From Listeria weihenstephanensis (GTDB lineage Bacteria; Bacillota; Bacilli; Lactobacillales; Listeriaceae): DNA of 64,000 nt. Under the pieces are notes generated by a model. It saw only the letters and a list, made by a program, of their open reading frames with translations. It ran no database searches and was not told where the DNA came from. The translations under genes were made by a program, and so were the position numbers. Numbering within the stretch: the first letter of the stretch is position 1; every line of letters begins with the position of its first letter. The stretch covers positions 124,001-188,000 of the forward strand of contig NZ_CP011102.1 of the NCBI RefSeq assembly GCF_003534205.1, read 5' to 3'. This document shows, piece by piece, positions 33,871 through 45,200 of this stretch.

Positions 33871-34982
33871 TTATGAGTTCGGTGCATTGTTGGAATGATG
33901 TGAGAATGTTTCATAGAGAGGCTAACAGTTTGGCTGAAAATGGGTACAAAGTGAAAGTAATAGCAGTAGAGACAGACACAGCTTATACAGGAAAGCATTG
34001 TAGATTAAATGTAGAAACAATCCAGAAAATACCACTTGGCAAACGATATAAAGTTTGGTATCGATTTTATCATATCGCTAGAATTTCGCCAGCTAAAATA
34101 ATTATTTTCCATGATCCAGAGTTATATATCATAGCTTATTTTCTAAAGAAATTTACAAATAAAAAAATAATTTTTGATATGCACGAAGAATTTCCAGCCT
34201 CCCTTTTATATAAGAAGGTTGGGAAATATAAGTTACCAAGATGGGTAGTTTGTTTTTTAAAAAAAATAGAGCAGCGAATATTGCCTGTTTTTGATGGCCT
34301 TTTTTTTGCGGAAGCTTATTATAAGGATATCTATGGGGATGTGTGTGTTCAGGGAATCGATGTGCTGAATTATCCGGTACTTTGTAAGGAGACAAATAAT
34401 CTGAAAGTGGATTCAGATGTAGTTAAACTTATTTATGCAGGGGCATTACATGAGGTGCGAGGGTTTTTTGAGATGCTAGAACTTGCTAGGCTGTTGAAAG
34501 AGGGTAATCACCCATTCTCGCTTAAAATTATTGGCCCAGGATCGAATAGGTTGATAGAGCAGGGACAGGAATATATAAATAAACATGGCTTGAGGGAATA
34601 TGTCTCGATTTGCCCTTATATGGATTTTGCCCTGTTGGAGCTGGAATATCAAAAAGCCGATATTGGCCTAGCTTTGCTTCATGAGACACCGAATTATGTA
34701 AAATCGTTAGCTTCTAAATTATATGAATATATGAGTTACGGAATTGTGAGTGTAGCCTCCGATTTTCCATTATGGAAAGAACTTTTGATGAATACAGATG
34801 CAGGGATTACAGTTAATCCAATGAATATAAACGAGGTATATTATGATGTGGTAAAGTTGATAAATGAAGTGCCTTACCGAAAACAGTTAGCGAAAAATGG
34901 TCTGAAAGCACATGTGAATGACTATAATTGGGGAGTGGAGGAAGCAAAAATACTGAGATTTATACAGCAGTTAGAAACATAA
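33855..34982 (+). CDS. Glycosyltransferase family 4-like protein
   Basis: A 375-residue GT-B enzyme. HCWNDVRMFHREANSLAENG is an N-terminal acceptor-domain motif seen in polysaccharide transferases, and KSLASKLYEYMSYGIVSVASDFP is the donor-domain segment, with Lys/Glu in place of the classic EPxGxxxxE. ATG 33855 follows AGGAGG (33841-33846) by 8 bp and overlaps the flippase gene by 16 bp. The sugar and acceptor are unknown. It ends the module. Confidence 0.86.
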   Translation: MDEILIMSSVHCWNDVRMFHREANSLAENGYKVKVIAVETDTAYTGKHCRLNVETIQKIPLGKRYKVWYRFYHIARISPAKIIIFHDPELYIIAYFLKKFTNKKIIFDMHEEFPASLLYKKVGKYKLPRWVVCFLKKIEQRILPVFDGLFFAEAYYKDIYGDVCVQGIDVLNYPVLCKETNNLKVDSDVVKLIYAGALHEVRGFFEMLELARLLKEGNHPFSLKIIGPGSNRLIEQGQEYINKHGLREYVSICPYMDFALLELEYQKADIGLALLHETPNYVKSLASKLYEYMSYGIVSVASDFPLWKELLMNTDAGITVNPMNINEVYYDVVKLINEVPYRKQLAKNGLKAHVNDYNWGVEEAKILRFIQQLET

Positions 34983-35088
34983 AATAGTGATGCAAAGGCC
35001 GGAGAACTGGAATTTTTATAGGAATCTCTATTCTAGGAGTAGTGCTTTTTATGAAGTGATGTTTAGCTAGCTAATAGATGCAGATATG

Positions 35089-35122
35089 AAAAAACATGGA
35101 GGGTTAAGGTCCATGTTTTTTC
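35089..35122. terminator. Bidirectional terminator
   Basis: AAAAAACATGGA (35089-35100) pairs with TCCATGTTTTTT (35110-35121). It lies between the glycosyltransferase gene and the convergent msmX gene. The other 250 bases between these genes show nothing I can name. Confidence 0.82.
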
Positions 35123-35272
35123 ATTGCATATACGGTGAAAAATTCGTAAGTTCATGGAGTACTCGAAAATACGGATTTCCATTTTCAGCGTTAAAATATT
35201 AATATGTCTTGAAGAACTAGTGTTTATACACGTTTAAGATGAAAATAGTACTGGTATCTCTGATCGCAATGC

Positions 35273-36385
35273 TCAGTCACGACCATCTTCCACAATCGAA
35301 AGTTCACTATCTACATCGAAGAAATGCGATTTAGACATCTCAAACGCGTATTTAATTTTCTCGAATGGTTCGTGGTTCGAGCGCGAGTCAACACGTGCAA
35401 CAAATTCATGTGTACCAACTTTAGAGTGGAGCATGAACTCAGCGCCTGTAAGCTCGGCAACGATAATTTCAGCGTCAAAAGTAGAACCTGGGCTTGCTTC
35501 GATAACAAGCGGCTCATCGTGAATATCTTCTGGACGAATACCAAAAACGATATCTTTGCCAGCATAGCCTTTGTCATTCAACACTTTCAGCTTACCTTCC
35601 GGAACTTCAATTGTGAAGTCATCGCCGACAAATTGTGTTCCGTTTAGTTTACCTTTAAAGAAGTTCATTGCTGGGCTTCCGATGAAACCGGCAACGAACA
35701 TGTTTACTGGGTGATCGTATACTTGTTTTGGTGAACCGACTTGTTGGATAACGCCGTCTTTCATAATAACGATACGTGTCGCCATTGTCATCGCTTCGGT
35801 TTGGTCATGGGTTACATAGATCATTGTTGTGTTTAATTGTAAATGTAGTTTCGTGATTTCGGCACGCATTTGTACACGTAGTTTCGCGTCTAGATTCGAT
35901 AACGGCTCATCCATTAAGAAGACTTTTGCGTCACGAACGATGGCACGGCCTAAAGCTACGCGTTGGCGTTGTCCACCAGATAGTGCGCTTGGTTTACGTT
36001 TTAAGTACTCGGTTAAGCCTAAGATATTGGCAGCGTGCTCTACGCGTGTTTGGATTTCGGCTTTTGGCATTTTGCGGAGTTTTAGACCGAATGCCATGTT
36101 ATCGTATACTGTCATATGTGGATATAACGCGTAGTTTTGGAAAACCATTGCGATGTCGCGGTCTTTCGGTGCGACGTTGTTCATGACTTTGCCGTCAATG
36201 CTTAGTTCGCCTTTTGAAATTTCTTCAAGCCCTGCGATCATGCGGAGTGTCGTTGATTTACCGCAACCAGATGGTCCAACGAAAACGATGAACTCCTTGT
36301 CCGCGATCTCCAAGTTGAAATCCTCTACTGCTGTTACTTTGTTATCGTATATTTTATAAATGTGCTCGAGTGATAGTTGTGCCAT
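35273..36385 (-). CDS. msmX: Multi-sugar ABC transporter ATPase (MsmX/UgpC type)
   Basis: A 370-residue ATPase. Walker A is GPSGCGKST, the Q-loop lies in VFQNYALYPHMTVYDNM, the signature is LSGGQRQR, Walker B is VFLMDEPLSNLDA and the H-loop YVTHDQTEA. The C-terminal third (GSPAMNFFKGKL, FGIRPEDIHDE) is the TOBE/regulatory domain of the CUT1 group. MsmX energises several sugar importers encoded elsewhere, which explains why no permease is next to it. A cre-like site lies 50 bp upstream on the plus-strand coordinates 36436-36449. It is convergent with the glycosylation module. Confidence 0.92.
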   Translation of the reverse strand: MAQLSLEHIYKIYDNKVTAVEDFNLEIADKEFIVFVGPSGCGKSTTLRMIAGLEEISKGELSIDGKVMNNVAPKDRDIAMVFQNYALYPHMTVYDNMAFGLKLRKMPKAEIQTRVEHAANILGLTEYLKRKPSALSGGQRQRVALGRAIVRDAKVFLMDEPLSNLDAKLRVQMRAEITKLHLQLNTTMIYVTHDQTEAMTMATRIVIMKDGVIQQVGSPKQVYDHPVNMFVAGFIGSPAMNFFKGKLNGTQFVGDDFTIEVPEGKLKVLNDKGYAGKDIVFGIRPEDIHDEPLVIEASPGSTFDAEIIVAELTGAEFMLHSKVGTHEFVARVDSRSNHEPFEKIKYAFEMSKSHFFDVDSELSIVEDGRD

Positions 36386-36435
36386 GTTTATTTACTCCCC
36401 CATCAAATTGTTTTTAGCGTTGAGTTCATTGTATA

Positions 36436-36449
36436 TGAAAACGCTTTAT
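36436..36449 (-). promoter_or_regulatory. cre-like site upstream of msmX
   Basis: TGAAAACGCTTTAT (plus strand) agrees with the relaxed cre consensus in its left half and centre. It lies in the leader or promoter of msmX, in line with carbon control of sugar uptake. Confidence 0.4.
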
Positions 36450-36553
36450 GGAGATATGTCAGGTTGCACAAAGAATGAAAATTTTTGTTGGGCAGGTTGC
36501 ATAAAGAGAGTGTCTGTTGTTTGGAGCAAATCAATTATTTTCTTCAATAGTAG

Positions 36554-37258
36554 TCAATATAATTTTGGTACGCCTTCATCTTCTATAATATTCATAAATT
36601 TTTTCACATCCGTTATAATCCATGGTTTACTGGTAGAAACTAGTATTTCTGATTTTCGTAAATCGCTTAAAATGTCAGAAGTGTAGGTTTTAGAGGTAGA
36701 AGAAAATTCAGCTAAAAGTGGGTAACTTATGAAATTAGGAAGCTCGATAATGTTATCGCTTTTGTGGAAACCTTTATCCAAAAACATCAGAATGCAAAGT
36801 AGGACACGTTGCTTTGAGTTCAATAAGTTTTGTAAATAATTTGTGTACAGTTTATCTCGACTAACTTCCATATGATAAGTTAGAATAATGTTTTTTGGAT
36901 CTTCGGCCAGCATAACATTTTTGAAGAAGTTAAAATCTATTTTCCACCAGACGACATCGGTAAGCGCGATACAGGCTGGTCTGTTTGTTGACATTTCGTC
37001 GTAGAGCCTTAGTGTGGCTATGTCACCAGGGCTTATTAGGAATTGGTATTGATCCGTGTAATTTAAATCGTGGTTATACTTCATGTAGCCAGATGTTACT
37101 AAATAGACGTACTCATTATACGAACTACGTAACTCAACGCGATCTCCTTTCTTAATTCGTTCTTGGTGTGTATATGAATTAAACTTAATTTCTTTTTTGA
37201 GCATCTTGATAATGTTTTTATTGGAACTAAAAATTTCTAACGTGTCTTTTGAATACAT
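36554..37258 (-). CDS. Crp/Fnr family (PrfA-like) regulator, minus strand
   Basis: A 234-residue regulator. ERIKKGDRVELRSSYNEYVYLVTSG is split over the beta roll, followed by the long dimer helix (YLQNLLNSKQRVLLCILMFL). The C-terminal winged helix carries ISYPLLAEFSSTSKTYTSDILSDLR-type sequence, of which SYPLLAEFSSTSKTYTSDIL is the helix-turn-helix. The cAMP phosphate-binding Arg-Ser pair and Fe-S Cys are absent. It is divergent from two further Crp/Fnr genes, with a 528-bp control region between. AT-rich like its neighbours. Confidence 0.82.
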   Translation of the reverse strand: MYSKDTLEIFSSNKNIIKMLKKEIKFNSYTHQERIKKGDRVELRSSYNEYVYLVTSGYMKYNHDLNYTDQYQFLISPGDIATLRLYDEMSTNRPACIALTDVVWWKIDFNFFKNVMLAEDPKNIILTYHMEVSRDKLYTNYLQNLLNSKQRVLLCILMFLDKGFHKSDNIIELPNFISYPLLAEFSSTSKTYTSDILSDLRKSEILVSTSKPWIITDVKKFMNIIEDEGVPKLY

Positions 37259-37786
37259 AATTACCCCTCCAATTTTTATTAGCAGTATACTGGTATTTTC
37301 CCCACTAAGTTTAGTTTAAATCCATTCATACGAACATTAAAGAACTGATTTCGGTTTATAAAATATAAATATAAACTGAAATAATTGCAAATGGTTTAAA
37401 AAAATTTTTTTTAAAAAATGATAAATAACACATAAAATGCGAAATGCGAATGACACTGGTAGTATACATTGCTATTTTCTGTTCATCCAGCGATATATTT
37501 TAAGAAAGTATGGAAAAATTTCAGAACAGTAATAAAAAATGCTACTGAAAACCGAAAATCAAAATTGGAGTATACTAATCTTTGTAGAAAAGAGCAAATT
37601 GCAACAGATAAGAAAACAATCGAAAGACACGTAGGAAAGCAAGTTGAGACTAGATAACTGCAAAAGATATGACTAAAAATTCATAATTAGTGTGCAAAAA
37701 GAAGACGTATGAGAACAATGAGGGGTTTTTTAGTAAGTCAAAAGCAGGTATACTCACATATGTAGATAACGAAAGGATGACGAGCT
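37259..37786. promoter_or_regulatory. Divergent control region between Crp/Fnr genes
   Basis: No convincing gene lies in these 528 very AT-rich bases. GTTTATA (37354-37360) and TATAAAC (37370-37376) form an inverted repeat with a 9-bp spacer. AGTATACTGGTA-like sequence near 37284-37295 and its partly inverted relative ACTGGTAGTATAC at 37455-37467 bracket the region. A run of A and T near 37395-37420 suggests bent DNA. These are candidate binding sites for the flanking regulators. Confidence 0.35.
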
Positions 37787-38434
37787 ATGGAAAGTTTAGA
37801 GTTGATAGGTAACATACAAGAACACTTATTGAACCGTTATAAAAATGATCCATTTGCAAATAAACATATCGAGCTATTGAAAGTGAAAAAAGCAACAGAT
37901 ATTTGGCATTACGTTGATAGTGAAAAATATTATATATGTTTTTTAGAAGGTGCTGCCTGTTTGGAGGAGCGAATTCATAGAAGTTCAAGTTTTGGAAAAC
38001 CAAGCCTGAATAGTATATTGCTTTTTAAAAACGAAATCTACGATATTGAAAAATATTTTATAGAAGAGAATTCTAAAAAAAGCTTACAGACACTTACTCC
38101 TTGCTATATCATGTTCATCGAGAAATTTTATATACATGTATTACTTGAAAGTGGGTTTCCATTGGATAAACAATTATTTCAAAATCATATTAACCAAGTA
38201 GGAATAAAAATGTTACAAAATAAAGTGAAATGGTTATCGCTCCCAGCAGATCAGAGATTATATGAAGTTTTAAAGTGGTGTATCCATTCTTCAGAAGAAA
38301 CCAAGCTACCAAAGTATATTACTCAAGATACAATTTCGAAAATTTCGAATATTTCTAGAGAATATACTAATATGCTACTCAAAAAGCTTCAACAAGAGGG
38401 ATTAATAACTTTACATCCGACAGCAATTAATTGA
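37787..38434 (+). CDS. Crp/Fnr family (PrfA-like) regulator
   Basis: A 215-residue protein. The N-terminal half is a weakly conserved beta roll (IWHYVDSEKYYICFLEGAA) and the C-terminal part a winged helix with ITQDTISKISNISREYTNML as helix-turn-helix. It is the most divergent of the four Crp/Fnr proteins in the window, but the domain order and SREY-type recognition helix are clear. GAAAGGATG-like ribosome binding sequence precedes ATG 37787. The next Crp/Fnr gene follows after 30 bp on the same strand. Confidence 0.78.
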   Translation: MESLELIGNIQEHLLNRYKNDPFANKHIELLKVKKATDIWHYVDSEKYYICFLEGAACLEERIHRSSSFGKPSLNSILLFKNEIYDIEKYFIEENSKKSLQTLTPCYIMFIEKFYIHVLLESGFPLDKQLFQNHINQVGIKMLQNKVKWLSLPADQRLYEVLKWCIHSSEETKLPKYITQDTISKISNISREYTNMLLKKLQQEGLITLHPTAIN

Positions 38435-38464
38435 GAAACGAATATTAGTGGAGGATTGAAAAAT

Positions 38465-39121
38465 ATGGAATCGCCATTTATGGATCTTTATGGAAAAGAA
38501 ACTGTGAAAAAGAATTTCAGCTATAGTGAATTTTTAAAGATTTTATTAGCAAGTGGAGTTCCTTTTGTGAAGCAGGAAATTCCAAATCACCAAATTTTAT
38601 TAATTGAAAATGAACCAAATAAGGATGTCTACTTTGTGGAAGATGGTGTTATCTTACTTAATAGTAATAGAAACGTTGTCCGAATTGTCGGTTCGAAACA
38701 AATTATTGGTTTGAATGGCGATGCACTTGTGGATGAAAGTTTTTATACTGCCACTGCGATTAGCAAAGTTACCGCCTACATCTTTTCGAAAAAAGAAGTA
38801 TTACAAACATTGATGAGTATGCAAGAAGGTTGGTTGTATATATACCTAAATAATCAGGAAAATGAAAAAATTATGAACCGCAGATACGTATTAATGCGAC
38901 AAAACGGCGAAGAACGCCTGAGAGATGCGCTGAACGAACTAGCTGAAAACTATGGTATTTCAAAAGGTGACTATATATATATCCCTAAAATCTTCACTCG
39001 GAAAATAATAGCTAGCTATACAAATTTGTCAGTTAAATCATTAGCAAGAATTATGAAGGTATTAATTGAAGAGGGTTTTCTAGTATATGACTCTAAACAA
39101 TTACTATTAAGTAATGAATGA
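38465..39121 (+). CDS. Crp/Fnr family (PrfA-like) regulator
   Basis: A 218-residue regulator. HQILLIENEPNKDVYFVEDG is the beta-roll entry, NGEERLRDALNELAENYGIS the dimer helix and linker, and FTRKIIASYTNLSVKSLARI the helix-turn-helix. ATG 38465 is 10 bp after GGAGG (38450-38454); a TTG at 38456 is too close to it. It is the third Crp/Fnr gene of this cluster and lies 116 bp before the 2086-residue surface protein gene, whose expression it may control. Confidence 0.82.
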   Translation: MESPFMDLYGKETVKKNFSYSEFLKILLASGVPFVKQEIPNHQILLIENEPNKDVYFVEDGVILLNSNRNVVRIVGSKQIIGLNGDALVDESFYTATAISKVTAYIFSKKEVLQTLMSMQEGWLYIYLNNQENEKIMNRRYVLMRQNGEERLRDALNELAENYGISKGDYIYIPKIFTRKIIASYTNLSVKSLARIMKVLIEEGFLVYDSKQLLLSNE

Positions 39122-39237
39122 GAGAGGGGTGATTGAATGATCGCGTGCAATACATCATAAATGCACGAGGAGTCTTGTGAAGTATCAAAGCTCTGGTTTT
39201 AATGGGGAAAATATCAATACATGGAGGAATTTAATTA

Positions 39238-42200
39238 ATGAATAAGAATATGAAGAAATTAGTAGTTTCTATGGTCGCTTTCAACGTAGTAGCAAGTACG
39301 ATGATTACGGCAATGCCAGGAATGGGTATGGCAGCGGAGAATCAGGGATCGGCAGCAGAACAGAAATTGCTGGGAGCTGGATTAACAGCGAGTAAAAGCT
39401 TAACGGAAAGTACAGAAATTAGTAATTTGCTTACTTGGACACCCAGTATATTTATAAGTCCGTATACCAATATAAATTTAGGGTTACAGTATGCAGCACC
39501 TGATGCTAATGGATGGAATACTGCTCTTAGTGATTATGGAAATGATATCTTATCTGTAAAATCAAATGGTGACGGTTCGTATGATTCAAGGATCAAACCC
39601 AAGTTGGTGGGGGGGAAGTATAATGTAGCAGGATCATACAAGAAATTAATTACTACAATTCCAGGGCATAAATATAAGTTTACCTATAAGGCAACTAATA
39701 TAGCTATTTCTCAAATGAGTGTAGCTGTAAGAAATGGTTCTACTTATGAAAGCACCCTTATATCACCAGCAGGAAATCTTTGGAACGTTATTACTGGGAG
39801 CTTGGAGACAGTTGAATTTACAGCGACATCTACACAGTCATCAATTTGGATGAACGTAATTTCGACATCATATACAGCTACAGGAACAATTAGACTAGCT
39901 GATTTATCATTGAATGATACAGATGCTATTCAAGATACAACATTAACTCCACTAAACACAAACAGTACAACTGCCACTGGAACAGGCGAACCAGGTGGAA
40001 CAGTCGTTATTAAAAATGGCGGTACTGAAATTGGCAGAGGAACGGTAGACGGAAGTGGTAATTACTCAGTTATAATTCCAAAACAAGCGGCGGGAACGGT
40101 TGTAGAAGCCACGGTATCTGCTAAAAGTATGACATCAAGCGCGACTCAAACAGTAACACAAGGCGCTATTGTTAAGCCAACAATCAATACAGTCAATGAT
40201 AAAGCAACATCAGCATCAGGGACAGGCGAACCGAATTCTACACTAACATTAAGCACAGCAACTGGAAACTACACAACAATGGTAGACGGTTATGGTAATT
40301 GGTCTGTCACCATTCCAAAACAAGTAGCTGGCACGAATGTAGATGCAACATCTGTTAAAAATGGTATCACTAGTCCAAAAGCATCGACAGTAGTTCTAGA
40401 CGTAACTGCACCAGATGCACCAACTATTAGCGCGATGGATAGCCAAGCTAGCACAATCAAAGGATTAGCGGAAGCTAATTCGACAGTGAAATTATATGCA
40501 AATGATGTTTACATTGGCGCAGTGACAGCGAATGCATCTGGGAATTATAGCCTGGAAGCAGGACCTTACACAGCAGGAACAAAAATTTCTGCAACAGCAA
40601 CCGATGCAGCTGGAAATGTGAGTGGTAAAACAGACATTACGGTTACCGCAGCTACAATTAAAATTCCAACAATAAATACTATTACTGACCAATCAACAAC
40701 GGCATCAGGAACAGGTGAGCCGAACTCTAGTTTAACACTTGTAACAGCAACAGGAAACTATACAACGATGGTAGATGGAGCAGGTAACTGGTCTATGTCA
40801 ATTCCGAAGCAAGTAGCTGGAACAAATGTAGATGCAACATCCGTTAAAAATAGTGTTGTTAGTCCGAAAGCATCGACGACAGTTGTAGATGTAACGGCAC
40901 CAGACGCGCCAGTCATCAATGCGATGAACAGCCAAGCGACAACAATCAAAGGAACCGCAGAAGCCAATTCGAAAGTCAAATTATACGCAAACGACGTGTA
41001 TTTGGGTGAAGTTACGACGAATGCATCCGGCAATTACAGCCTGGCAGCAGGACCTTACACAGCAGGAACAAAAATTTCTGCAACAGCAACCGATGCAGCT
41101 GGAAATGTCAGTGTTAAAACAGACATCACGGTGACGGCAGCAACAATCAAAACACCAGTTATTAACACAATCACAGATCAATCAATAACAGCATCCGGAA
41201 CTGGGGAACCCAATTCGACTTTATCTCTTAAAATCGATAACTTAATCTATACAGCTACAGTGGATGGTAATGGAAATTGGTCGACCAATATCGCTAAACC
41301 AAAAGCGGGTATTATTGCCGAAGCAACATCTGTGAAAGATGGTATAACGAGTGCAAAAGCAACGACGACAGTACTGGATATTACAGCACCAGATGCTCCT
41401 AAGATTGATGCGATGACAGATAAAGCAACAGCTATCAAAGGAACAGCGGAAGCGAATGCAACAGTGCAACTATATGCGAACAATACACTTATCGGTAATA
41501 CGAAGGCGGATCAAAATGGTAATTATACACTTGCCGCAGGTCCATATGCAGCAGGAACGAAAATTTCTGCAACAGCAACAGATGCCGCAGGAAACACGAG
41601 TAGTAAGACAGAAATCACAGTAACCGCAGCAGCGATTGCGACACCGACAATCAATACTATTACAGATAAATCAACAACTGCATCAGGAACAGCAGAACCA
41701 AACTCTGCACTAAGCCTGAAAATTGCTGGAATCACGTATGCTGTCCCAGTAGATAGCAACGGAAATTGGTCTACTGTTATTCCAAAACCAATGGCAGGAA
41801 CAGCTGTAGAAGCGACATCCGTATTAAACGATATCACGAGTGCGAAAGCAGCAACAACAGTTATTGATGTCACCGCACCAGATGCACCAATTTTACAAAC
41901 GGTGACAGATAAAGATACCCACATTAAAGGTACTGGTGAAGCAAATACAACCGTAACAATTACACTACCAAATAATTCGAAAATATCAGGAATCGTCGAC
42001 GGAAATGGTCGTTTCGACATTATTATTCCAAAACAAGTCAAAGATACGACAATAAGCGCAACGTTAACAGATGCCGCAGGGAACGTAAGTGCAACAGGTT
42101 CAACGATTGTTGTACACCAAGGACCAAGCGCTCCAACCCTAAATGATGTGACAGATAAATCGACAAGCGTGAACGGAACAGGTGAACCAGGCGACACCAT

Positions 42201-45200
42201 CACAATCAAAATCACAGATAATGGTTCAAGTATTTCGTACACAGGGAAAGTAGATGACTTCGGTGACTATTCGATTCCAGTGGACAAACCAAATGCAGGC
42301 GCAAAAGTAGAAGCGATTGCGAAAGATGATTCAGGCGCACTAAGCCCTAAAGCAAGCACAATTGTTAAAGATGTCACCGCACCAGATGCACCGCAAGTAC
42401 AAGGCATCCAAGACACAGATACGAAAGTAAAAGGAAAAGGCGAGCCAAACTGTGATGTCAACGTGAAATTACCATCAGGTGGCATCGTGAATGGCAGAAC
42501 AGATAGCGACGGTAATTTTGAAGTAACGATTCCAAAACAACAAGCGGGTAAAGTGATACAAGTGACCTTAACAGATGATGCAGGAAACGAAAGCAAACCG
42601 ACATCTATTACTGTTCAAACGAGTGTTATTGCGAATCCAACGATTGACCGTGTTACAAATCAAGATACAAAAGCAACAGGAACAGGTATTGCGGGCGCTA
42701 CAGTTACTGTGAAAGCAAATGGTGTTTCTTACACAGGCGTTGTTGATACAAGTGGTAAATATTCCATTGCGATTCCAAAACAAGCAGCAGGAACTTTGGT
42801 AACGGCAGAACAAGCGAAAGATGGTAAAACAAGTGGTTCTGTGAATACAACGGTAGTGGACGATCATACACCAAGTAAGCCAAACGTAAACCCAGTGAAA
42901 GACTCGGATACAGCTGTAACAGGTGATGGCGGAACGAAAGGTGACACAATTAAAGTAACGACACCAGATGGCAAAACGTATACAGGTGTGGTAGGCGATG
43001 ATGGTAAATGGTCAGTTGTCATTCCAGAACAAGCAGCAGGCACAAAACTGGATGTTATTGCAGAAGCACCAGCACCAAATGGCAAGACAAGTACTCCAGA
43101 AACGGTAACCGTACTAGACAATCACACCCCAGCTAAACCAAACGTAAACCCAGTCAAAACAACCGATGCAGTGGTTACTGGTGATAATGGGACAAAAGGT
43201 GACACAATCAAGGTAACAACACCAGACGGTAAAACGTATACAGGTATCGTTGGTGATGATGGTAAATGGTCTGTAGCCATTCCACCACAAGCGGCAGACG
43301 CAAAACTGGATGTTATTGCTATCGCACCAGCACCAAATGGCAAAACAAGTACACCAGCTTCAGTCATCGTGCAAGATGACCGCACGCCAGCAACACCAAA
43401 CGTCAACCCGATCAAAGATTCTGACACAAAAGTAACAGGCGATGGCGCAACAAAAGGTGACACAATCAAAGTAACAACACCAGATGGTAAAACGTATACA
43501 GGTATCGTAGGCGACGACGGTAAATGGTCGATTCCAGTACCAGCACAAGCAGCAGGCGCTAAAATCGATGTTATCGCGATTGCTCCAAGTGGTAAAACGA
43601 GCCCTACGAAACAGGTAACTGTAGTAACAACACCACAATCTGGAACGATTACGGCGAATGACTTTACCATTGGCCAAGACAAGTATTTCGTTGGTAATTT
43701 TACAGGAGATGTGAAATCTTTCCGTGTGACAATCGGCTCTAATGTTTACACTGGTGGCTCAATTGACGCGGCGAAAGGCACCTACACGTTCTACGGACTT
43801 GATAAAGCAACGGCTGTAGGCACATTCAAAGTTGAAGGTCTAGACAAATATGGCAACGTACTTGATACGAAAACAGCCAAAATCGTAAATAAATCTTCAG
43901 ATAACACACCAGGAACAGGATCTGTAACAGCGAACGGCTATGTGATTAATAAAGACAAACAAGTTACTGGTAAATTAACAGGCGATGTGAAGTCTATCAA
44001 ACTAGTTTATGATGGTGTGACTTATTCAGGCGGAACAATTAACGCAGACGGCACATTCAGTTTCTACGCCCTGAACACAATCTTAGATAAAACTAAATCA
44101 GCACGTATCGATGGCTACGACGCAAAAGGCAACAAAATAGCGACAAGCGCGATTTCATTAACAAATGCGAATGACGCTGGCTCAGGTGTAGGAAGCGGAA
44201 CAATTAAAACAGATTCCTTCGCACTTGGCACTGATAAAAACATCACAGGAACGTTCACAGGAGATGTGAAATCGATCAAAGTAAGCGTAGATGGTGTTGT
44301 GTATAGCGGTGGTACATTAAATCCAGACGGCACTTTTAGTTTCTACGCAGTCGATAAAATTGCCACAGTAGGACAAGTTGTTTTCGTTGATGGCTATGAT
44401 AAAAATGGCAACAAAATAGCGACATCTGTCGTAAATGTAGCTAAAAATGTACCTGTAACAGTAGGAACAATCACACCAAATACGTTCACGATTCCAACAG
44501 ATAAATATCTAACAGCAAGCTACACAGGCGATGTAAAATCGGTAGCAGTCTTTATCAATGGCGTTAAAAATAGTGGTGGAACGGTTGCAAACAATCAAGT
44601 CAACTTCTATATTGGTAACAAAATCAGCTCGACAAGTGATGTTGTGGCGATTGAAGCATATGATGCAAGTGGAAATATCCTACAACGCAAAAACGTGACG
44701 ATTAACGGTCCACAAGTTGCCACAGGAGAAGTAACACCAGCGCCATATACGATTGGTAATTCTACATTGACAGGTACGTATACAGGCGATATAAAGACAG
44801 TCCAAGTAAAAATCAATAATGACACGTATTCAGGTGGAACCGTATCAGGTGGGGCTATCAGTTTCTATGTTGGAAACAAAATTACAGCTACAACGGATGT
44901 AGTAACTCTTTATGGTTATGACAGTAAGGGCGTATTAGTAGATACGAAAACAGTATCTGTCAGCAAACCAGCCGTTGGAACAGGAACCGTAACACCAGCC
45001 CCATTCACAGTACCAGGCGATAAATATTTGACTGGAACATATACTGGTACCGTTAAGTCAGTTATTGTGACAATTAATGGCGTGGAATATAGTGGTGGTA
45101 CTTTAGAAAATAACACACTGAATTTCTATATTGGTGACAAGATTACTTCTGCCACAGACGTAGTTACAGTCAAAGCGCTAGATGCTAACAAAAATATTAT

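Noticed and set aside
37469-37657. 62-codon plus-strand ORF between the Crp/Fnr genes
   Set aside because: TTG start, no ribosome binding site, no recognisable domain, and it lies in an AT-rich control region.
40180-43600. Regular repeats resembling a CRISPR array
   Set aside because: The period is about 240 bp, the repeats are coding and in frame, and no spacers of 30-40 bp exist. No CRISPR array or cas gene is seen in the window.
41523-43682. Long minus-strand ORFs opposite the giant Ig protein
   Set aside because: Repetitive valine-rich shadows generated by the plus-strand repeats; no starts or ribosome binding sites.
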